A DNA stretch of 64,000 nucleotides from Lytechinus pictus (taxonomy: Eukaryota > Echinodermata > Echinoidea > Temnopleuroida > Toxopneustidae), in NCBI RefSeq assembly GCF_037042905.1, contig NC_087247.1:37527420-37591419 (forward strand), given 5' to 3'. The position numbers were made by a program, and so were the translations under genes. Numbering within the stretch: the first letter of the stretch is position 1; each line of letters begins with the position of its first letter. The notes under the pieces are model-generated. The model had not been told where the DNA came from. It did no database searches and worked only from the letters and a program-made list of their open reading frames with translations. Shown in pieces: positions 1 through 11,807 of this stretch.

Positions 1-469
1 GAGCACTGACCAAGAGTCAACTTTAAGAATCTACGTCAAGTAGTGCACTTTGAAGGATGAACATACCTTCTTTCAGTCATTCAGACTTGCACTAAATAAG
101 AAGATAACCTTTGTATCAATACATAGACAAGACTGGGCCAGCCTGGCCAGATTGATACTTACCATTAACTTGTTCTTGTTTCTCCAAGTGTATATTTGCT
201 GGTCTCAAGTGATGAGATGTTTAATTTTGCTGGACCAGCAATCTTTTTAATGAACAAGTTAAGAATAGTTCATATCCTCAGATCACACTTTTTGTGTATT
301 TGAGGTATTTTATTGATGTCATGTATTTAATCAGTTTTAATCATATAGGCATATATTACATTCTTCTGTCAGAGTTCTTCATATCTGTTTATATCTATTG
401 AGATTGCACAATATAGCCAATTCATGGATTTGTCAATATATGTCGCAATCTGATGGAACCGGGAGGAAT

Positions 470-1012
470 GTAGTAAATTTGCCATGTACCTGTAGTACCC
501 TATATGTATTAGTCTGTGTATTAGTCTATGTATTGATCTATGTTCATGTATATTAAGTCTGTGTGTGTGCTGTGTGCATGCGAGGAGCGCTCCTGATTGG
601 AGGAGCCTTTATATGCTCCTACGCCTGCTACGTGTGTGCGTTGCACAGCACGTACACAAGCTGGTGCTGAGAGATTAGATCCAGACTAGACACCAGAGAG
701 AGAAGACCCCGAGACGCCATCGAGTGAGGACATCCCAGAAGCTCCCCACTCGGCGCCATGGTCTGCAACCTGCATTAATTAGAAGTCTTGAAGAAAGCTG
801 TTATCTGTATCTACCTGGTGGCATCGTCAGTGCAAGTGTCAGGTGAGTATTAGTTGTTGTCACTGTCTTGTACCGTCGAAGTAACCCATTTGTGTAATTA
901 GTGAGTCGTAACCCGTGTCAGTGTCGTACTTGTAATTAACCAACCACTCGTGCCATCGTATATATATATCGTATGTGTCTCGTGCCATCACATAACCCTC
1001 ACAACTCCCATT
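470..1012 (+). mobile_element. Possible solo LTR of a retrotransposon
   Basis: The stretch from about TGTAGTAAAT to AACCCTCACA resembles an LTR. It has an AT-rich 5' part, a TATA-like TTTATATGC at about 608, a GC-rich transcribed-looking leader (640-760), and a donor-like CAGGTGAGT near 840. I could not find a matching 5-bp target duplication, a primer-binding site or any gag/pol sequence, so this is a weak call. It could equally be an unrelated promoter-containing repeat. Confidence 0.25.
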
Positions 1013-1440
1013 TTTACAACAGCTGTACATGTTTGGTTAGTCATGACCATATAAAGATGTAATTGCAAAATAAACAGTGTTTGGCTATATAATGTGATTA
1101 AAAGTAATCAAAAGCAGCCCAACCTTTACATATTACGTTTTCTATTTTTTTTCTGTTTTCTTCTTTCTCAATACTTCCTCAACTAATTTTTTTTCTCTCT
1201 CTCTCTTGTAATTTTTTTGTCGTGAGTTTGAAAATCCCCCATGAAGCTTGGCATATGATTATTGGCAAAACAAAACAAAACAAAAAAGCTCAATGGGTAG
1301 TAACTGATGAACTAGATCGAAATGCATGGTGCTTTCATCGGCCGTTTTCCTCGAGTCGATAGTCACCAATGTACTGACTTTGCGAACTATTCTCCGCTCC
1401 AGCACCCGTTCCGCACGGTTTACATGAGATCTAACTTTTT

Positions 1441-1650
1441 TTAAAGAATGCAGGCTCTATTAGGGAAGCACATAGCATCATTAATTGAGTATAGGGGTAT
1501 GTCTAATTTTTTTCCTAAAGTAGATAAAATTTGGCCGTGAAATTTGGCCGTGAAAAAAAATTGTTTGGCCGAATTTGGCCGCAAAATCTGTTGAGTTTGG
1601 CCGTGAAGACTAGCGACGATCTGGCAACCCTGCTTGCAACGCCCCATTAG
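1441..1650. repeat. Short dispersed repeat with TTTGGCCGTGAA phrases
   Basis: Four close variants of TTTGGCCG(TGAA) lie within 120 bp, ending in a CTGGCAACCCTG sequence. The minus-strand open frame here is a by-product of the repeat and has no recognised similarity. Confidence 0.4.
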
Positions 1651-1933
1651 ACTCTAAACTAAACTTAAGTTAGTCTCTGACTCTATAGTCTCTAGATCTA
1701 ATCTAACTATGGATTTCCTAGGGAAATCCATCTTCATGATCTTTGTTTTTAAGTCCCGCTTAGGCAAGAATCAGAATGGGGAGGGTTTCAAGGCTTCGTG
1801 ATGAAAAAGTATATGAAAAAATATTTAAAAATATTACAACGGAGTCCTCTTATTCTTAACGACTCAAAGCCCCGACTGACCGTCCATGGGCATGGCCGCA
1901 CATCAGTTCGCGCCGGAGGGTTGCCGTACATAC

Positions 1934-2042
1934 CTGCCCCATTTGGACCGATGATCGCGGCAAATGGTTTGAACGGTCCAATCGTCTGTTTGCCTTGGTA
2001 GGACTTGAAGTTGTCCAGCATCAGCAATTTAAGGAATCCCAT
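1934..2042 (-). CDS. SMC1A: SMC1 cohesin subunit, first coding exon only (partial gene)
   Basis: The minus-strand ATG at 2042 opens 36 codons plus one base, beginning MGFLKL, with NFKSY near residue 11 and IGPF near residue 21, and ending in IIGPNGAG. This is the N-terminus of SMC1, the cohesin ATPase: the ABC-type head with the Walker A P-loop (GxNGxGK). The reading frame meets GGGGCAG|GTATGT at 1934/1933, a strong splice donor that splits the Walker A glycine codon (phase 1). Beyond it the translation loses SMC similarity. The next exon, which should start with KSNLMDA, was not found in 1-1930, so it is probably off the left edge. Residue 36 is Ala where vertebrate SMC1 has Ser; Ala is common in ABC P-loops. 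SMC1 pairs with SMC3 to build the cohesin ring in the nucleus. The family call is firm; whether this is the active locus rather than a copy is inferred from the intact splice site and promoter-like upstream DNA. Confidence 0.9.
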
Positions 2043-2225
2043 GGTGCTAGGTGGTAGAAAAAAGTTCAGTGCTTAATAGAGATCTATTTCAGTATTCACT
2101 CATATCCACTTCCCTGATTATTACACCCAAGAATTGATATTTTGCTTGATATTCATCTCGCGGGAAAAATGTTCCCGATCGTACACAACAGATTTAATTG
2201 CGCAAGCGCAGATGTCGACCCGAGC
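2043..2225 (-). promoter_or_regulatory. Candidate SMC1 promoter with E2F-like and NRF1-like motifs
   Basis: Upstream of the SMC1 ATG (higher coordinates on the minus strand). TCTCGCGGGAAAA at 2156-2168 contains the E2F core GCGGGAAA. GCGCAAGCGCA at 2200-2210 is one base from the NRF1 palindrome GCGCATGCGC. The block 2155-2280 is richer in CpG than its surroundings. Cohesin genes are commonly cell-cycle regulated, which fits an E2F site. Motif presence is seen; use as a promoter is inferred. Confidence 0.4.
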
Positions 2226-4070
2226 CGGCCTGAGCTGCGTTACCTCATACTAAATTCGCCTCCTAATTTCGAGCAGGTGCAGACGTACAAAAAAGAAGTT
2301 ATCGAAAAGTAGGTTTTTTTGTAAAAGCAGAAAAATAACATAAAAATATTAGTGAAGGTTTCATGAAAATCCATCAAAGAATAAGAGAGTTATGATTTTT
2401 ATTTTTTTAATTTGTGACATTATTATGCAAGCAGTTGAATTCACTTTATTCCAATAAGAAAAAAAATCAAATCATAGAAAATAGGAGGAATAGAATCACT
2501 ATCAAAATTTTCAAAAAAAAATGGGGGGGGGGGGGTAATTTATATCACACGACATAATTATAGAGGAGCTGCTCATCTGTGATATCAAAAAGTCAATGCT
2601 TTAAAAATTCATAACCTTCAAATTTAAGAGTCTTCTCCATTTATCTGTTTTTATTAAAACCATATATTACCAGGGTAATCAGGGTAAACTTAATTCGCCG
2701 CCTAAAGAAGAGCAAAAATTTGAGAAAATGTTGCATGGTGAAGGTTTGAAGAAAATCTTTCAAAAGTTTCAATTTTGTGACGTTATACAGACGAGCTGAC
2801 TCCTCCGGTGTGATAAAAATTCAAGTCCACTGACATGCCAATTGGATGATGGCCTGACATATACTGATTCCCTTCAAAACATTATTGGGGCCATATTTCT
2901 AGGTCAGTATCAAGGGTTTCCATGCTTCGCGCTCGCATTTTTTTTTACATGGAAAATCATCTTGCATGATTAAAAAAGCCTTTGGGTCTTGATACATTTC
3001 AACTCGCTCTTCGCAGCCTCATTTTTTTCGGGGGGGGGGGGGGCTTATATTAAGCCCGATCTATCTGTATGAGATAAGTGGAAACCTTTCTTTTCTTCAA
3101 ACAGGAATTAAAAGCAAACCCCCCAAAAAACGATTGAAGTTGAAACTTGAATCTTTGTTATAAAAAATATACCAAGATAATTTCATTGGTGTGCAATCAT
3201 TATATTTATCTTAAAACAGGACCACAAAAATATCAATATCTGCCAATTAAGTTCTTGAGACAAAGGCCTATGGTTGCCTCGAATGCCCCAGAAGACTTCT
3301 CTGATAACATAATTTCAAAATAGTTGTGGATAAAAGTGATATCAGAATTTATTTGGGACATGCCATGGCTTAAGTTAACCCTTGGGCTATTAGAAGAAGC
3401 GGAGGATGTATCCAGTGCCCCCGATGCACTCTTGCCTATATTGTGGAGCGTCACAGAATATAGGTCACATGCAGGATAGGCCTAGCGTTTTTACACATAA
3501 TAACATTATTCATTCGGCTTATTCCTCGCGGTTATGGTAGTCATTTTTGTTTCCAAATTTATGATTTTTTTAAACTCTACTTTTGTTTCTTATTGCGCAT
3601 TTTCGAGTGGACAATCAAAATTTCAGCTACCTCAATACACATCTTGACATTTTGACTGTATACAGCTAGGGCTTAAAAAGCGTCTAGATAATTCTATCAT
3701 GCACTAGATTCCGGGACTAGATTATCTTGCCGGATGATTAATAGGCCTATTTTTCCGCCTAACACCGGGGCCTAACATTAGGCCCAAGCAATGCGTATGC
3801 TTTTGGTTCGACTATAGTAACGGAGATAATACCAAAATGGTAGCAATGTTGGAGTTGAGTAGAGGTCGTTTATTTCCAGTTATCGAAAATTAAACCATCA
3901 CGAGTCACGGTGACCACAAAGAACAATAAAATGTCACAAATGGGGAATTTGTGGGACGAAACAATATGTTACGAATTCTACTCGGGTCGAGTTTACTTTT
4001 ATAGCAAGCAAGAAGATTAGTCTATTATTCCAGACCATTTTAACCCCTTAACTGGAAATATTTCTATAGT
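2226..4070. other. Intergenic, AT-rich, no gene seen
   Basis: No supported coding sequence. It contains G-runs at 2522-2535 and around 3030-3044 and degenerate dispersed repeats: two related phrases, TAAATTCGCCTCCTAA near 2252 and TTAATTCGCCGCCTAA near 2690, each followed by similar purine-rich text. Confidence 0.5.
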
Positions 4071-4074
4071 TCGA

Positions 4075-4092
4075 GGGGGGGGGGGGGGGGGG
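4075..4092 (+). repeat. 18-base poly-G run
   Basis: An uninterrupted run of 18 G, one of several long G-runs marking repeat edges in this window. Confidence 0.9.
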
Positions 4093-4410
4093 TTACCATG
4101 TTTGACTCAAAGCATTAGTATAGATGGGGGTGGGAGCCATGGCTCCCCATTGGTTTCTCGACCAAGGAAAAAAGTAAGAAAAGGGAAGGAAAAGGTGAAA
4201 TATGATATCTTTCTCTGGATATCGGGTCAAATATCTATCACAAAATTCAAATTCTGTATCAAACACATTTTAATTCTTGCTCGCTCGCTTCGTCTACGCG
4301 TAAATATGTAGAATTTTACTGCATATACCATATATCTCGCCCACTCAAAATTGTTGGCTCAATATGCCAGAGCGCTGAATGGACGCAAAATTGGGTGCAC
4401 CTGGACCTGA

Positions 4411-5110
4411 ATTCATAATTCAATTCAATTCAATTTATTTTTCAATTCTTCAACATAATACAAATAATTACATGATAAATCAATTCAATTTAAACAAAAG
4501 CATGAACAAAATTCAACATTAAATAAATAATATACATATTCAATAAGTGATTCAAATATAAATTAACATGCATGTCAAATTTAAATCAATATAATCAAAA
4601 TATAATTAAATATAATTAAAGCAATATAATCATATATCATGAGAAGAATGGAGGGGTCCACTGAAAAGCAAAGCTTGTAAAATGTGTATACCCCTCAAAA
4701 AGTTAGGATATAGAAAGAATTTTGAAATATACGTAAAGGAATACATGAAGATAACGAAAGGGGCAAACAAAATCTTATATACAGGATTGTGAAATTCAGA
4801 GACAAAAGACAATAACACGACACAACACAAAACAAGTGAGGATGGACAATAATACGATGACAACTGCCTAGAATATAGAAAGAAAAATAGAGATAGGGAG
4901 AGGGATGCAAAGCTAATATAGGCGGATCCAGGGGGCCAAGGGGCCCGGGCCCCCATTGGCGGAGCTAAATAAGAAAAAAAAAGGGGAAAGAAAGGAAAAG
5001 AAGGGAAAAGCGAGGGAAAAAAGAAGGGAAAAATTAGAAGAGGATGACGAGTGAATAAAATAAGATGAGGGAAAAACTTGTAATTGGAAAAAAAACATTT
5101 TCTTGTCACT
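4411..5110 (-). mobile_element. Probable non-LTR retrotransposon 3' fragment with (AATTG)n-type tail
   Basis: Read on the minus strand, the segment ends in an AATTGAATTGAATTG tail (4421-4440 on plus). A matching segment with the same orientation and layout lies at 17290-17720: both carry an AT-rich zone next to the tail, then a block related to GGGGTCCACTGAAAAGCAA, then low-complexity purine-rich DNA. Two unlinked copies with a short-repeat tail suggest a LINE 3' end or a SINE mobilised by one. No reverse transcriptase is visible. The 159-codon minus frame here is mostly low-complexity F/S/P and is not annotated as a gene. Confidence 0.4.
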
Positions 5111-6440
5111 AATTTTCGCTCGTGCTTCGCGCTTGTATTGCCTTTTAGGTAACTATCTTGCTCAATATGGAGCTTAAAATATCAAGTTTTGAAGTCAATA
5201 TACAAAACATATTTCAGCTCGGAAATCGATATTTCATCATTTTGTTTGGTTTACAAATTGATTTTCAAAGAGTGCTCTCTAAAAATGTCACTAATGGTCT
5301 TAATATTTACATTTTATGCTCGCGCTGCGCGCTTGCAAAATTTGAATTGCCAGATACTTATTATTTTCGTGTATTCTATAAAGTTAATTCTCAAAATATC
5401 ACTGTTCAGGTCAGATTGTCAAACGGTTGTCAAAACATAGGCCTATCAGCTAGCGCTGCACGCTCGCATTTTGATTGGTGATCGAGTTATGCATTTCTCA
5501 ATATCAATTCTATAACAAACTACTTAAATTCCCCATTTCATGACAGTTTATTAAAAATCTCGGGTCGAGATTTGCGCTCGCATTAGTTCTTAAATATAGT
5601 ACGCATCCTAATCATAATTACAAAGTGCTTGAAATGTCCAGTTTTCAGGTCATAATAATTATACAGTATTAACATATTTCGCTTTCTCATTAGGCTTATA
5701 GATTAATGAATGGAATATCGATTTTTTTTTTTAGATTGCGCTTAGGAAGAGAAATAGGAAGGTAGCCATCATTCATGAATGACAAAATGTCCTCAGAATG
5801 TACCGGTCCTATGTAAAAACTCAAAGTAATAATGAAAAATATCAACTCTCTATTATAAGTGCAATCCATTATCCACCTCACAATAAACGCGCGCTCATGT
5901 TTATTCAAATATGCCACTTATTCTCTGAATAAATCATTACCCAGTTTCAGTTCACTAGAATATCAAAATTATTCTGCTCGCACTTTGTGCTCGCATTATA
6001 TTAATGCAGGAAGACCCAATTACTCATCCTTTTCATGATTTACAAAACATGAAAAGAGTCCCGTTTTTAGGTCTCGCGCTTCGCATCAATAATTGTTTAG
6101 TTATATATATACCTATACTGTTCTTGATTAAAAAATATGCTTAGAATTTCCATTCTTCGGCGGGTAGAAATGTCAAAAATTTCCGCTCGCACTTCGCGCT
6201 CGCAATATTACTTGTTGAAATAATTATGAAACGTCTTCATGGCTAACTGAAGCAGTCCTTTTTCAGGTCCCTTTTTTTTATCAGAGCAAAACGTTTGTTA
6301 AAATTTTTTGCTCGCTTTGGCTCCCAGTAATTATAATTAACTTGCATATACACATATAAACATTGCCGAGAATGTTCAAATTTTAGGACAAAATACATAC
6401 AATTTCAAAAAATTAGCTCGCCCTTCGCGCTCGCACTGAT
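5100..6440 (+). repeat. Diverged tandem array with CpG-rich GCTCGCRCTTCGCGCTCGCA motif
   Basis: The CpG-rich motif, in variants, recurs near 5118, 5322, 5453, 5570, 5975, 6073, 6184, 6310 and 6416, giving units of about 100-130 bp. Each is followed by AT-rich text with ATATC/TTCAGGTC phrases. Copies in the opposite orientation lie at 18640-18980. The CpG core is much better kept than the flanks between units. Confidence 0.7.
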
Positions 6441-6471
6441 ATTATTATGATTTATAAGAATAAAGCCAAGA

Positions 6472-6740
6472 AGCAGCGGCGTACCCAGGAATTTCCAAAA
6501 GGGGGGCAATTTTTTTGGAGGATATTACGTCCGTCCGAGAAAAAATTTGACAAGCAAAAAAAAAAAAAAAAAGGTCTTCAACTGGAAATTTCGTACCAAA
6601 AAAAAAAAAGGTGGGGGGGGGCGTCCCCTGGATCAGTTGTGACTTGTCAGGGGGGGGCAGGGGTACGTCCCCTGCATGAGTTGTGACTCGTCAGGGGGGC
6701 AGTCTGCCCCCCTGCCCCCCCCCCCCCTTAGGTACGCTAG
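6472..6740. repeat. Dispersed repeat beginning GCGGCGTACCCAGG, with poly-G/poly-C
   Basis: It begins with GCGGCGTACCCAGGAATTTCC and carries homopolymer runs (A17, G8, C13). A counterpart in opposite orientation is at 19120-19430, ending GTAGGTACGCCACTG. The two share ACAAGCAAAA and the GGTCTTCAA/TTGAAGACC phrases. Confidence 0.6.
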
Positions 6741-7602
6741 TGCCAAGAAGTGAATAGGACTACCCCATTCAGAGAAAGAAACAAAAATCAACTTAATTCG
6801 AGCGGGCGATCATTATGGCTGCAAAAAAAAATCCGCCACCGCCCCCTCCCCATATTGGCGAGGGCTGGATCTGCCCCTGCTACAGGGTATTATTCCAAAG
6901 CTATATAGGGAGCAGGGGCAGTCGCCCTATTTGTTCAAGTAGGCCTAGTGAAAAATACTGGGAGAAAAGCAGAATTTTTTTTTTAAAAATACCTCTTTGT
7001 TTTGCTGAAAACCGGGCCGGGCTGCAAAGAACTTGATAATGGTTATAATGCATAGGCCTATAATAGGCCTATATCCTGCTTGGTAATGAGGTGCAGGGCC
7101 TATTTCAAGGCCCTGAAGCACTCCCGAAGATTTGAAATGAAAACTTTTTTTTCTTTGCCTGCATGTCAAAAAAAAAAAAAATCAGCACCCTAGCTCCTCT
7201 TCCCAATCAGCCCATTTCAAATAAATCTTTGGTGTCTGGGGAGCATGTCCGGATGTCCCCCCCTCGATTTTTTTTCCTTGGGGAAGGGGAAGGGATCTTC
7301 TCGATTTTCAAAGCTTTTAATTTTTTGGTTTGTTTTTTTTTTTTTCAAAATTCTTTAATGTTAACATTCAGGGCAACTACACATTTTCGGCCTTTTTTAT
7401 GATTAACAAAGGCATTTATTTATGACGCATACCCATCAAGTCCGTGGAACGAACAAGAAGTTATGCGCAGAAAAAAAATTCACGCTGTTCCCCTGCCCCC
7501 TCTCGTTACATGAAGGCGGTATGAAGGCGATTTAATCATCCACGTTTATGTCCGGGTTTATGTTCATGATATTTTAGATTCGTTTTTGAAAAGAGGTCTT
7601 AA

Positions 7603-8541
7603 GGACGTTCCACAGTTAAAGTGAAATCCATGTCATTTTCACCAAACTTTGCACATAGATACTTTAGAACCTTAATATTCGAAATATGCAAAAATTAACA
7701 TAGGTCCATGTGCTTGATTTTTTGCTATAGAGCTTCAAAGTTCACCCAAATTGATGTTCTGAAGAATTGCGCATTCAAAATAATTTGGCATTTTTAGACC
7801 ACCCAAGATTACTACATTGAGTTTAAACCTCCATTACTCATTCAAAATACATGAAAAAGTCATCAAATTTCGCGAGAGAATTAATAATTGTATCGTTAGA
7901 ATGGAGAATCTATTAATAGTGCTATTTGTTTGCAATTTTAAGTTTAACAGCACTGTCAGTTCTTAAAAATGGCCTAAAAGATAACAAAATCCCAATCTGA
8001 AAAATGTAAAATTTCAGTAACAAACTACAAACGTACAATAAATGCTGCACTTTATTCAAAATCCATGTCATTTTCACCAAAATTTGCAAAGTTGTAGAGA
8101 AAGGTATACCTAAGAGGTACAAACATTAAAAAATAGGGGTTCATACATGTGCTTGTTTTTAAACTATCAGCATTTTTATTAGAGCAAATGTGCTTTTTAA
8201 AACACAAAAAATGGGCCGAATGCTTAGTATCTATGTGAAGAAAAAATCAAAACCACTCTACCATTTATTCAAACTCGGGCTAATATTCGTGATTCTTGGC
8301 AGTACTGCAGAGTAAAGTATTTTGAAATTGTAGAGAATATTTTTTTGAATGGTCCATGGAATAATTCAATTTTTTAGCTTCATGAAATAACGCATCGGAT
8401 CTGCAGTTAAAGTGCAGAAGATGAGAAAAATCAGCTCATACCCGCAGCTAATTAATACCTGTTCATCCATTGTGACGTCAGCGCGCAGAGTGTAAACTAT
8501 GCGCAGATCATAATGCGCACAAATATAACTGTGGAACGTCC
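7603..8541. mobile_element. TTAA-flanked non-autonomous DNA transposon (939 bp)
   Basis: Both ends carry the inverted sequence GGACGTTCCACAGTTA (right end related: GGACGTTCCACAGTTATA), directly flanked by TTAA at 7599-7602 and 8542-8545. TTAA duplication is the hallmark of piggyBac-type insertion, although a palindromic TTAA could also be part of the terminal repeat. The interior is AT-rich and has no transposase. An internal phrase, ATCCATGTCATTTTCACCAA, occurs twice (about 7627 and 8062), so the element contains an internal duplication. Confidence 0.6.
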
Positions 8542-8774
8542 TTAAATCCATTCTAAAATGCTTAATGGCACCGAGCATGCGCAAATCTGACATTTCTCTT
8601 CTCAATAAATCTGTACACATAACAACCGTGAAACTAAGGAAGCGAAAATTTAGAATCTTGCATTGACCGATGATGAAAGATGATTACCTCCAATTTTTGA
8701 CAGCATCAATATGAATCGAGGGTAAATACGAAACAATTAAGTATGAAAAATTAGCAAAATTTACTTAAATTGCG

Positions 8775-8945
8775 CGTTATCGTCGTGGTGTTACTCATTT
8801 CGTAAGAAGCGAGGGCCGAGGGCGAGGCGCTAACGCAGCGACTCGGGGCAAGGCTGGGTACGGTACCGATGGCGATGCGCTCTGCAAATGCGGGAGGTGC
8901 GGCAGCCTGCAGCGAGAGAGCGCGCGCAGAGCGATAGTCGACGTT
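8775..8945. promoter_or_regulatory. CpG-rich island, function unknown
   Basis: A sharply bounded GC-rich block of about 170 bp with many CpG in AT-rich surroundings: GCGAGGGCCGAGGGCGAGG, GGCGATGCGC, GAGCGCGCGCAGAGCG. Neither flank shows a recognisable first exon. It could be a promoter for an unrecognised transcript or part of a GC-rich repeat. Confidence 0.3.
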
Positions 8946-9354
8946 CATGACGTTGTTGTTGTTTGTTGGATATTAATGGCGACCAGTCATATTTGACTAT
9001 TATTACCGCCAACTCGTTAGGCCTACTATTATTTTCTTTCTTTTCTTCGACGTGTCCTTTAGTTTAAAATCGTTCCTCTCTCTTTTTTTTCTTCTTAATC
9101 TTATTCTTAAATTTTAATTTTATTTAGGCCTATAGTAATTTGTATTATTATAATTGTAATACTAATACTAGTTTGTATTTTGTTTTTTATAATATTTTTT
9201 GGCATTATCGTGATCCAAGTCCCCGGTGACTCGGATCCACGGACAATTTTTCACAACGTAAAACATGTCCTACCTGTCTCTACCAACCTCGTAGTTGTGT
9301 GTGTTACTTGTCTCTTTTCAGTCTCCACTTTATTGGCGTAATAAATCAGAATTT

Positions 9355-9960
9355 GCATCATTCTCTATTGCTTTAGTTCGTAAACTATTACTTTTCATAT
9401 AAATAAATCAGGATTATATTCATCTTTTTATGTTTCTTACAATATCAAATTTGCTTTATTTCGTCTACGTTTTTACTAAATAAATCAATAAGCCCTATAT
9501 CCTCTTCAGTCTCAATTGCTTTATTTCGTTGATTCCTTATTTACTAAATAAATCAGAATTGCATCTACTTCTTTTCAATCTATATTGCTTTATTCCGTAA
9601 ACTAGTACTTTTCATATAAATAAATCAGGATTATATTCATCTTTTTTATGTTTCTTACAATATCAAATTTGCTTTATTTCGTCTACGTTTTTACTAAATA
9701 AATCAATAGGCCCTAGATCCCTCCAGTCAGTCTCCATTGCTTTATTTCGTTGATTCCTAATTTACTAAATAAATCAGGATTGCATCTACTTCTTTTTCAG
9801 TCCTTATAGCTTTATTTCGTCGTACTTTTTATGCTAAATAAATCTCTTTTCATATATATGTTTCTTATGATTTTGCTCTATTTCGTCTATCACGTTTATA
9901 CTAAATAAATCAAATTGCATCTCCCTCTTAACAGTCTCCATTGCTTTATTTCGTTAGGTA
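9355..9960. repeat. Minisatellite, ~65-85 bp units with GCTTTATTTCGT
   Basis: Nine occurrences of GCTTTATTTCGT or near variants (about 9369, 9453, 9520, 9587, 9671, 9738, 9810, 9877, 9942) alternate with ACTAAATAAATCA. A higher-order period of about 218 bp is clear: the block starting at 9366 is nearly repeated from 9584. Confidence 0.8.
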
Positions 9961-9983
9961 ACAAGAATGTCTGCATAATTACT

Positions 9984-11807
9984 CCTCGTGATCCAAGTCC
10001 CCCCTCTAAAATAAAAAGGCAATTAACCCCGTTGATATTCATCTACCCCTCATTTCCCTTCTCTTCAAAACCACTCTGCCACTTTTAGACAGTTTCCTAG
10101 AGATGATAAATGAATATTTTCGATAATAAGAATCATTAAAATCAATGAAAATCACATTAAAAACACTATTTAACTGTCTTATTACTCCTCGTGATCCGAG
10201 TCCCCTTCCCGTGTTAAGACTGTCCTATTTCTCATAGGAGGGGACTTGGATAACGAGGAGTACTATTACTCGTGATCCAAGTCCCCTCTCCTAAAAATAC
10301 AAAACGGCAATTAACCCGTTGATATTCATCTACCCCTCATTTCCCTCCTCTTCAAAACCACTCTGCCACTTTTAGACAGTTTCCTAGAGATGATAAATGA
10401 ATATTTTCGATAATAAGAATCATTAAAATCAATGAAAATCACATTAAAAACACTATTTAACTGTCTTATATTACTCCTCGTGATCCGAGTCCCCTTCCCG
10501 TGTTAAGACTGTCCAATTTCTCATAGGAGGGGACTTGGATAACGAGGAGTACTATTACTCGTGATCCAAGTCCCCTCTCCTAAAAATACAAAACGGCAAT
10601 TAACCCGTTGATATTCATCTACCCCTCATTTCCCTCCTCTTCAAAACCACTCTGCCACTTTTAGACAGTTTCCTAGAGATGATAAATGAATATTTTCGAT
10701 AATAAGAATCATTAAAATCAATGAAAATCACATTAAAAACACTATTTAACTGTCTTATATTACTCCTCGTGATCCGAGTCCCCTTCCCGTGTTAAGACTG
10801 TCCAATTTCTCATAGGAGGGGACTTGGATAACGAGGAGTACTATTACTCGTGATCCAAGTCCCCTCTCCTAAAAATACAAAACGGCAATTAACCCGTTGA
10901 TATTCATCTACCCCTCATTTCCCTCCTCTTCAAAACCACTCTGCCACTTTTAGACAGTTTCCTAGAGATGATAAATGAATATTTTCGATAATAAGAATCA
11001 TTAAAATCAATGAAAATCACATTAAAAACACTATTTAACTGTCTTATATTACTCCTCGTGATCCGAGTCCCCTTCCCGTGTTAAGACTGTCCAATTTCTC
11101 ATAGGAGGGGACTTGGATAACGAGGAGTACTATTACTCGTGATCCAAGTCCCCTCTCCTAAAAATACAAAACGGCAATTAACCCGTTGATATTCATCTAC
11201 CCCTCATTTCCCTCCTCTTCAAAACCACTCTGCCACTTTTAGACAGTTTCCTAGAGATGATAAATGAATATTTTCGATAATAAGAATCATCAAAATCAAT
11301 GAAAATCACATTAAAAACACTATTTAACTGTCTTATTACTCCTCGTGATCCGAGTCCCCTTCCCGTGTTAAGACTGTCCAATTTCTCATAGGAGGGGACT
11401 TGGATAACGAGGAGTACTATTACTCGTGATCCAAGTCCCCTCTCCTAAAAATACAAAACGGCAATTAACCCGTTGATATTCATCTACCCCTCATTTCCCT
11501 CCTCTTCAAAACCACTCTGCCACTTTTAGACAGTTTCCTAGAGATGATAAATGAATATTTTCGATAATAAGAATCATTAAAATCAATGAAAATCACATTA
11601 AAAACACTATTTAACTGTCTTATTACTCTTCGTGATCCGAGTCCCCTTCCCGTGTTAAGACTGTCCAATTTCTCATAGGAGGGGACTTGGATAACGAGGA
11701 GTACTATTACTCGTTATCCGAGTCCCCTCCTATGGGAAATTGGCAGTCTCAACACGGGAAGGGGACTCGGATCACGAGGAGTAATTAGACAGTTAAATAG
11801 TGTTTTT
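9984..11807. repeat. 289/287-bp satellite, about six units, capped by an inverted copy
   Basis: GATCCGAGTCCCC starts at 10193, 10482, 10771, 11060, 11347 and 11634. That gives periods of 289, 289, 289, 287 and 287; the last two units lack an AT before TTACTCC. Units are almost identical. Each contains an imperfect hairpin, CTCCTCGTGATCCGAGTCCCC against GGGGACTTGGATAACGAGGAG. After the last unit, 11709-11807 is the reverse complement of the end of a unit, so the array finishes in a large palindrome. A degenerate first copy starts at about 9984. The short minus-strand frames repeated in the units are not genes. Confidence 0.9.

Larger units (their letters stand above)
1..1933 (-). other. SMC1 intron 1 (partial), with repeat insertions
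   Basis: DNA downstream of the SMC1 exon 1 donor. I see no second SMC1 exon. It holds an LTR-like stretch near 540-1010 and a short dispersed repeat with repeated TTTGGCCGTGAA phrases at about 1525-1640. The rest is AT-rich with pyrimidine tracts (1140-1215). Confidence 0.6.

Noticed and set aside
4630..5109. 159-codon minus-strand open frame rich in F, S and P
   Set aside because: Low-complexity translation of purine-rich repeat DNA, overlapping a retrotransposon 3' fragment present in two places.
11193..11668. Two nearly identical 62-codon minus-strand frames
   Set aside because: Produced by consecutive 287-bp satellite units.
9984..11807. CRISPR-like array
   Set aside because: Repeats are 289 bp without short unique spacers; this is a eukaryotic satellite.
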